From positions 124,001-188,000 of the forward strand of contig NZ_JAQSWB010000004.1 in NCBI RefSeq assembly GCF_029266855.1: a DNA stretch of 64,000 nucleotides. The letters are read 5' to 3'. The translations under genes were made by a program, and so were the position numbers. The stretch comes from Fluviicola sp. (GTDB lineage Bacteria; Bacteroidota; Bacteroidia; Flavobacteriales_D; Crocinitomicaceae). Positions 59,442-64,000 of the stretch are shown in pieces (position 1 is the stretch's first letter; each line of letters begins with the position of its first letter). The notes under the pieces were generated by a model that was given only the letters and a program-made list of their open reading frames with translations, was not told where the DNA came from and searched no databases.

Positions 59442-61322
59442 TTATTTTTTTTTCATAGGCCTTGCCTTCACATTCAATAGATTCGCTGAAACAATCATTT
59501 GCTCTTTGGCCTTGTCCTTCACTTTTCTATGAATGTATTTATCGATCATCAAACCTGCGGTAGGAGCAGCCCAAACCCCTCCGAATCCGGCATTTTCAAT
59601 AAACACGGCAATTGCAATTTTCGGATTTTCCATCGGGGCAAATGCAAGAAACACCGAGTGATCTTCCCCATGCGGATTCTGTGCCGTACCTGTTTTTCCG
59701 CAAACGGTCACTCCTTCTACAACAGCGCGTTTTCCGGTTCCTCCAGGTTCGTAACATACCCTTCTCATTCCTTCAATGATCGGCTCAAAATTTTGGGAAT
59801 CGATCTTTGTTTTATGCACGACTTTAAATTGAGGAAGCGGACCTTTGTTTCCGATCGACCGCACAAAATGAGGTGTGTAATACCATCCTTTATTTGCAAT
59901 GATTGCAGCAATATTCGCCATTTGAAGCGGTGTCACTTTCACTTCCCCTTGTCCGATTGAAATGGAACGAATGGTAGAAAAAGCCCATGTATTATGTCCG
60001 TACCACTTATCGTAATAGGCGGAATTAGGGATCAAGCCCGATCGCATTCCGGTAACATCCGTTTCAAACTCGCTTCCCAGTCCAAAACTCATGATGTAAT
60101 CATACCAAATATTCAAGCCGAGCTCAGCGTCCGCAAAAATAGATCTCTTTTTCCCCTGCTGGATGATCCGTCTCATGACATAGTAAAAATAAGGATTACA
60201 GGAGTTTTTAATTCCGTCCGGCAAGTTGTTGGCATTCGGGTGATTGTGACAGCCCACCATCGATTTCGTACAAGGAAACCCTGATTCCGGGGTAATAACA
60301 CCTTCCTGCAAACCAATTAATGATTGCAACAATTTAAAAATGGATCCCGGCGGATATTCCGCAGCCAAGGGTCGCGGATACAGTGGTTTTCCTTCGTCAA
60401 GCAATAACTTGGGATAATTTTTCCCGATGTTTCTTCTTCCGACCAAAATGTTCGGGTCAAAACTTGGTGCAGAAACCAATGCCAGGATTTCACCCGTCTT
60501 TGGTTCAATTGCAACAATACATCCGCGCTTATTCTGCATCAGTTTTTCACCGTAAACCTGTAACTGGATATCCAATCCCAAATGCAAAGCCGGACCTTGT
60601 TCCGCCAAAGTATCGTACTTCCCGCCGGCATAAGATTCGATCGCATTGTTCAAGGCAGAAGTTACAATGTACTTGATTCCCTTCTGACCTCTTAATTGCT
60701 TTTCGTAGTACCGCTCAATTCCCGCCCTTCCGATCTGGTCACCCGGACGATAAAAACGGTCTTCTTCGATTTCTTCCTTGGAAACCTCATTGAGGTAACC
60801 GAATATGTTTGCACCTCCCGAATACGGGTAACTTCTCATCGATGTAAGATCCTCATAGAATCCGGGAAATTTTTCCAGGTGAGGAGCAATGCGGGTAATT
60901 TCATCAATAGTCAATTCTTTAATGAAGGGATACGGACGTTGTTTCTGATAATTTGCTTGTAATTTACCGGTATTCGGATTCCGGTATTTTCCTTCACCTT
61001 TTTTTATCTGGTAGAAACGGTCCTTGACCTCCTGTTTAGTCCATCCGACAAGTTTTGCAAATGCAACAGTATCGAAATCGTGGATGTCTTCTTCCTTCAT
61101 CATCAAGTTGTAGTAACTTCTGTTGGTTACCACTTTCTTGTTGTGCCTGTCGAAAACAATCCCTCTCGGAGGTGTAATTTCTTTTCTCTTTTCTGCAATT
61201 TCCTGTGCTCTTAGTTTCCAGGAATCATCAACCACCTGCATGAAGAATAGACGGATCAGGTAAATTGACCCAACCAGTATAAAAAATACCAGGATGACAT
61301 ATTTCCTTCCGTCCAGATTCAT
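59442..61322 (-). CDS. mrdA: Penicillin-binding protein 2
   Basis: ORF 626 aa; EYPPGSIFKLLQSLIGLQE (SxxK), SIGQGEVKVTPLQMANI, VCGKTGTAQNP (KTG). Confidence 0.95.
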   Translation of the reverse strand: MNLDGRKYVILVFFILVGSIYLIRLFFMQVVDDSWKLRAQEIAEKRKEITPPRGIVFDRHNKKVVTNRSYYNLMMKEEDIHDFDTVAFAKLVGWTKQEVKDRFYQIKKGEGKYRNPNTGKLQANYQKQRPYPFIKELTIDEITRIAPHLEKFPGFYEDLTSMRSYPYSGGANIFGYLNEVSKEEIEEDRFYRPGDQIGRAGIERYYEKQLRGQKGIKYIVTSALNNAIESYAGGKYDTLAEQGPALHLGLDIQLQVYGEKLMQNKRGCIVAIEPKTGEILALVSAPSFDPNILVGRRNIGKNYPKLLLDEGKPLYPRPLAAEYPPGSIFKLLQSLIGLQEGVITPESGFPCTKSMVGCHNHPNANNLPDGIKNSCNPYFYYVMRRIIQQGKKRSIFADAELGLNIWYDYIMSFGLGSEFETDVTGMRSGLIPNSAYYDKWYGHNTWAFSTIRSISIGQGEVKVTPLQMANIAAIIANKGWYYTPHFVRSIGNKGPLPQFKVVHKTKIDSQNFEPIIEGMRRVCYEPGGTGKRAVVEGVTVCGKTGTAQNPHGEDHSVFLAFAPMENPKIAIAVFIENAGFGGVWAAPTAGLMIDKYIHRKVKDKAKEQMIVSANLLNVKARPMKKK

Positions 61323-61837
61323 CGTATTGCTTTTTTGTTAGAGATGAAGATAAATTGCACCAGCAAACTCAATAAAAAAGAGCTTGGAACACTTAATCCG
61401 ATTTTAAGCAAAATCCAGATAAACTCATTTAGTTTAAACGATTCTATCGAAAAGAACCAGGTATGATGAATCAGTAGTAATGTGCCGTATGAATAAAGGA
61501 ACCAGCGTCCGCCCATTGAGTAGACATTTACCGATTCCACGCTATCATAACCGTCTCTTGGTGATAGCCATTTAAAAATGATCGGTCTGAAAAAAGCCAT
61601 AACAACAGCACTCGACGCGTGAAGCCCGAATGTGTTGGAAAATGAATCAATCACTAATCCAAAAGCAAAACTGGTCAGCATAAGCGGTACCGTTCCCATC
61701 TGAAAAGGCAGCATAAAAATGAACAGGGGATAAATCATGGCATACAAGCCGAGACCCGGTTCCAGGTTGTTCAGAATCAGTACTTGAAACAGTACAAATA
61801 ATACGAAACGAGCGCTATTTAAAACAAAAATATTCAC
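61319..61837 (-). CDS. mreD: MreD-like membrane protein
   Basis: ORF 172 aa multi-TM; between mreC and mrdA. Confidence 0.82.
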   Translation of the reverse strand: MNIFVLNSARFVLFVLFQVLILNNLEPGLGLYAMIYPLFIFMLPFQMGTVPLMLTSFAFGLVIDSFSNTFGLHASSAVVMAFFRPIIFKWLSPRDGYDSVESVNVYSMGGRWFLYSYGTLLLIHHTWFFSIESFKLNEFIWILLKIGLSVPSSFLLSLLVQFIFISNKKAIR

Positions 61838-62686
61838 TTAAAAATCCTCCTCTTCTTTGTCCGGTGGAATTCTTCCTTCCAACTCTTTTAATTCATCAAG
61901 CATGACATTTTTGATCACGTAAACATGCTGAATGGTCCTGAAATCTTCTGCAATTCTAACCTGTAGGTCCCATAAAGGTTTTCCTTCGATGGATTTGCGT
62001 TTTGTAATAACCCCGACAGGAATTCCCTTCGGATAGATTCCGGATCCCCCGCGGGTAATTACTTTCGTGAATTTTTTAATGGAAATGTCGTTTGAGATTC
62101 CTGAAATCTGGCAAATCTTCGGGTTGATACCGTCCCATTTCAATAATCCGAAAGCACCGCCGTCACGCATACTTACATCCACGTTAATATTTTTGGAAAG
62201 AATGGTTTTAACCACTGAATAAGATTCCCCGACCAAGTGAACGATCCCGACAACACCTTTAGAGGATATAACCCCCCAGCCTTTCCGAATTCCATGATTT
62301 TTACCGATATCAATTGTCATGTAGTTATTGCGTTTATCATACGTGTTATTGATAACTGCAGCAGCCATGTACAAATATTGCTGACGATAATTCGTATCCT
62401 CTATCTGAATGAGTTCCCGGTCAATTTTATAGTTGGAAATCTTTAACTTTTCTCTAAGGCGCGCATTTTCCCACTCCAGCTTTCTGTTGGTTCCCTCCAG
62501 GTTGAAATGCTTGGTAAATGAATTTCTGACTTCAAAAAGTCCGCCATTGATTCTCGAAGCACTTGAAAAAACCTGAAGACGCGCAAAATCAGAGTATTGG
62601 ACATAGGCCGATAGTGCTACAATTTGCAGTAACACAAAGACCAAAAAGATCTGAAATCGTTTGAAAAAAGCAATCAGATTGCGCAT
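61838..62686 (-). CDS. mreC: Rod shape-determining protein MreC
   Basis: ORF 282 aa; N-terminal TM and coiled coil; NYMTIDIGKNHGIRKGWGVISSKGVVGIVHLVGESYSVVKTIL. Confidence 0.93.
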   Translation of the reverse strand: MRNLIAFFKRFQIFLVFVLLQIVALSAYVQYSDFARLQVFSSASRINGGLFEVRNSFTKHFNLEGTNRKLEWENARLREKLKISNYKIDRELIQIEDTNYRQQYLYMAAAVINNTYDKRNNYMTIDIGKNHGIRKGWGVISSKGVVGIVHLVGESYSVVKTILSKNINVDVSMRDGGAFGLLKWDGINPKICQISGISNDISIKKFTKVITRGGSGIYPKGIPVGVITKRKSIEGKPLWDLQVRIAEDFRTIQHVYVIKNVMLDELKELEGRIPPDKEEEDF

Positions 62687-62751
62687 GTCACAAAATTAGT
62701 TAGATAAACGATTTTCCGAGAGATGAAATGAATTTTTATTTGACAATGTAA

Positions 62752-63492
62752 TTAAAAAATTGAAAGTGATACCCCAAAAGCTAATGCATTGATTTTATCA
62801 CTCTTATCCCCCTTAAATTGAGGAGCCAATGTGTAATCTGCAAACAAAGCCCAATTTCGAATACCGATACGCATATGAACGCCATAAACCAAAGGATTTC
62901 TATCCGGTAAACCGGTATCTTTTCTTCCCTTGTATTTGCCCTCGGGCCATACTTTTTGGAAAGTCTGGAGTCTGTAACCCACGGAACCGCCGAGATGCAT
63001 TTTGAAATGCTGCCATTTGCGGCTTCGGAATCTGAATTCTATTGGGATTGCCAAAATATGATTCCCGAAAGTGTTTTTACGGTAATCTGCATAACTTGAA
63101 TCTGCATAATAGCGGGTATAAGAATTGGTGCTATCCGCAAAGAATAATCCTTTCGGGCCGGTTTTTTGATATTTATATGCTAATCCAATTCCGAGAGAAA
63201 CCGTATTCCCGTTCGTGATGGGAATGTCCCACATGGTATTGATGTTGCACCCGAAAGATCTCCATGGGTTTGACTGAATACCACCGGATTTTAATAATTG
63301 GTTATAAGTTACGTCGAGAATAAGGCGGTCGTATTTTCTCAATTTACCGGGTCTTGCCGGTCTCCAGCCTGTATTATACCAAAAAATTCCGGGGCGGTGC
63401 CGGGAAACAAGAATAGAATCCTTCCCGATGGGCTGTGCCGATCCGTGAAAAGATATCAGGAGAAAGACTGCTAATAATTTAAGAAATTTCAT
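62752..63492 (-). CDS. Outer membrane beta-barrel protein, hypothetical
   Basis: ORF; start chosen at MKFLKLLAVFLLISFHGSAQ; overlaps galE stop by 14 bp. Confidence 0.7.
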   Translation of the reverse strand: MKFLKLLAVFLLISFHGSAQPIGKDSILVSRHRPGIFWYNTGWRPARPGKLRKYDRLILDVTYNQLLKSGGIQSNPWRSFGCNINTMWDIPITNGNTVSLGIGLAYKYQKTGPKGLFFADSTNSYTRYYADSSYADYRKNTFGNHILAIPIEFRFRSRKWQHFKMHLGGSVGYRLQTFQKVWPEGKYKGRKDTGLPDRNPLVYGVHMRIGIRNWALFADYTLAPQFKGDKSDKINALAFGVSLSIF

Positions 63493-64000
63493 TTTCCAAG
63501 CGATATTGTTCCCATTTCCAGGCATCTAAAATAGCATCTTCGATGGTTCTTTCGGCATTCCAGTTTAAAAATTTCTTTGCTTTTGAAACATCTGCAAATA
63601 AAGCGTCTACATCACCGGGTCTTCTGGGTCCGAACTGATAATTCACCGGCTTCCCGGTAATCTTTTCAAATAAGCGGACTAATTCAAGAACAGAAGTTCC
63701 TTTTCCAGTACCTAAATTAAATACATCAAAATTGGAATTGAAGGAATGAGATAATGCTCTTACATGCGCCTTTGCAACATCCGTCACATGAATATAATCT
63801 CTCACACATGTTCCGTCCGGGGTATCGTAATCCTTTCCAAAGATGGTCAGTTCCTTTCTTAACCCGGCAACTGTTTGTGTGATATAAGGGAGTACATTAT
63901 TCGGTGGTCCGAGTGGCAGTTCACCCAGTTTTCCGCTTGGGTGTGCTCCGATCGGATTGAAATAGCGTAAAAAGATCGGTCGCAGATCACTCTTGCCGGC
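63479..64000 (-). CDS. galE: UDP-glucose 4-epimerase, N-terminus beyond window
   Basis: Minus frame open to window edge: RPIFLRYFNPIGAHPSGKLGELPLGPPNNVLPYITQTVAG...DYDTPDGTCVRDYIHVTDVAKAHV. Confidence 0.92.
   Translation of the reverse strand, partial: AGKSDLRPIFLRYFNPIGAHPSGKLGELPLGPPNNVLPYITQTVAGLRKELTIFGKDYDTPDGTCVRDYIHVTDVAKAHVRALSHSFNSNFDVFNLGTGKGTSVLELVRLFEKITGKPVNYQFGPRRPGDVDALFADVSKAKKFLNWNAERTIEDAILDAWKWEQYRLENEIS

Noticed and set aside
59499-59960. 153-aa + strand ORF
   Set aside because: Antisense to penicillin-binding protein 2; no protein-like features.
1-64000. Prophage, transposase, restriction-modification, toxin-antitoxin or retron genes
   Set aside because: No ORF in the track shows the relevant motifs; most genes are housekeeping, envelope or T9SS cargo.

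Overview
The window looks like a chromosomal segment of a Bacteroidota genome, probably Flavobacteriales. That placement is inferred from T9SS-type secreted proteins, PorP/SprF, the Bat operon, an IPExxxVDY protein between rnc and pyk, and TAnnTTTG promoter boxes. About 55 coding regions are supported. Main blocks, left to right: Bat/MoxR operon; speA; prfB and gcvH; a deoC plus two-ALDH operon with REP-like palindromes; cysQ plus two RemB-like proteins; a heme O synthase / cytochrome oxidase III-III-IV / Sco / DUF420 operon; asd; DEAD-box helicase; pyk, IPExxxVDY, rnc, fabF, acpP; purN, marC; an orphan histidine kinase with its partner; mreB; purH; a PorP plus CotH/TSP3 adhesin pair; rodA, mrdA, mreD, mreC; and galE (partial). 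I saw no tRNA, rRNA, CRISPR array, prophage or transposase. I did not find a convincing new multi-gene defence-type system. The most interesting items are: a candidate ~100-nt minus-strand sRNA upstream of the heme O synthase gene; a displaced copy of the DUF420 gene 3' end that differs only synonymously; large matching insertions in two adjacent COX III subunits; a 36-aa small ORF that begins and ends with MKKYV; a truncated ALDH without catalytic residues next to a full ALDH; an internally duplicated FGE-like protein; and several families of intergenic palindromic repeats, two of which occur as recognisable multi-copy elements.
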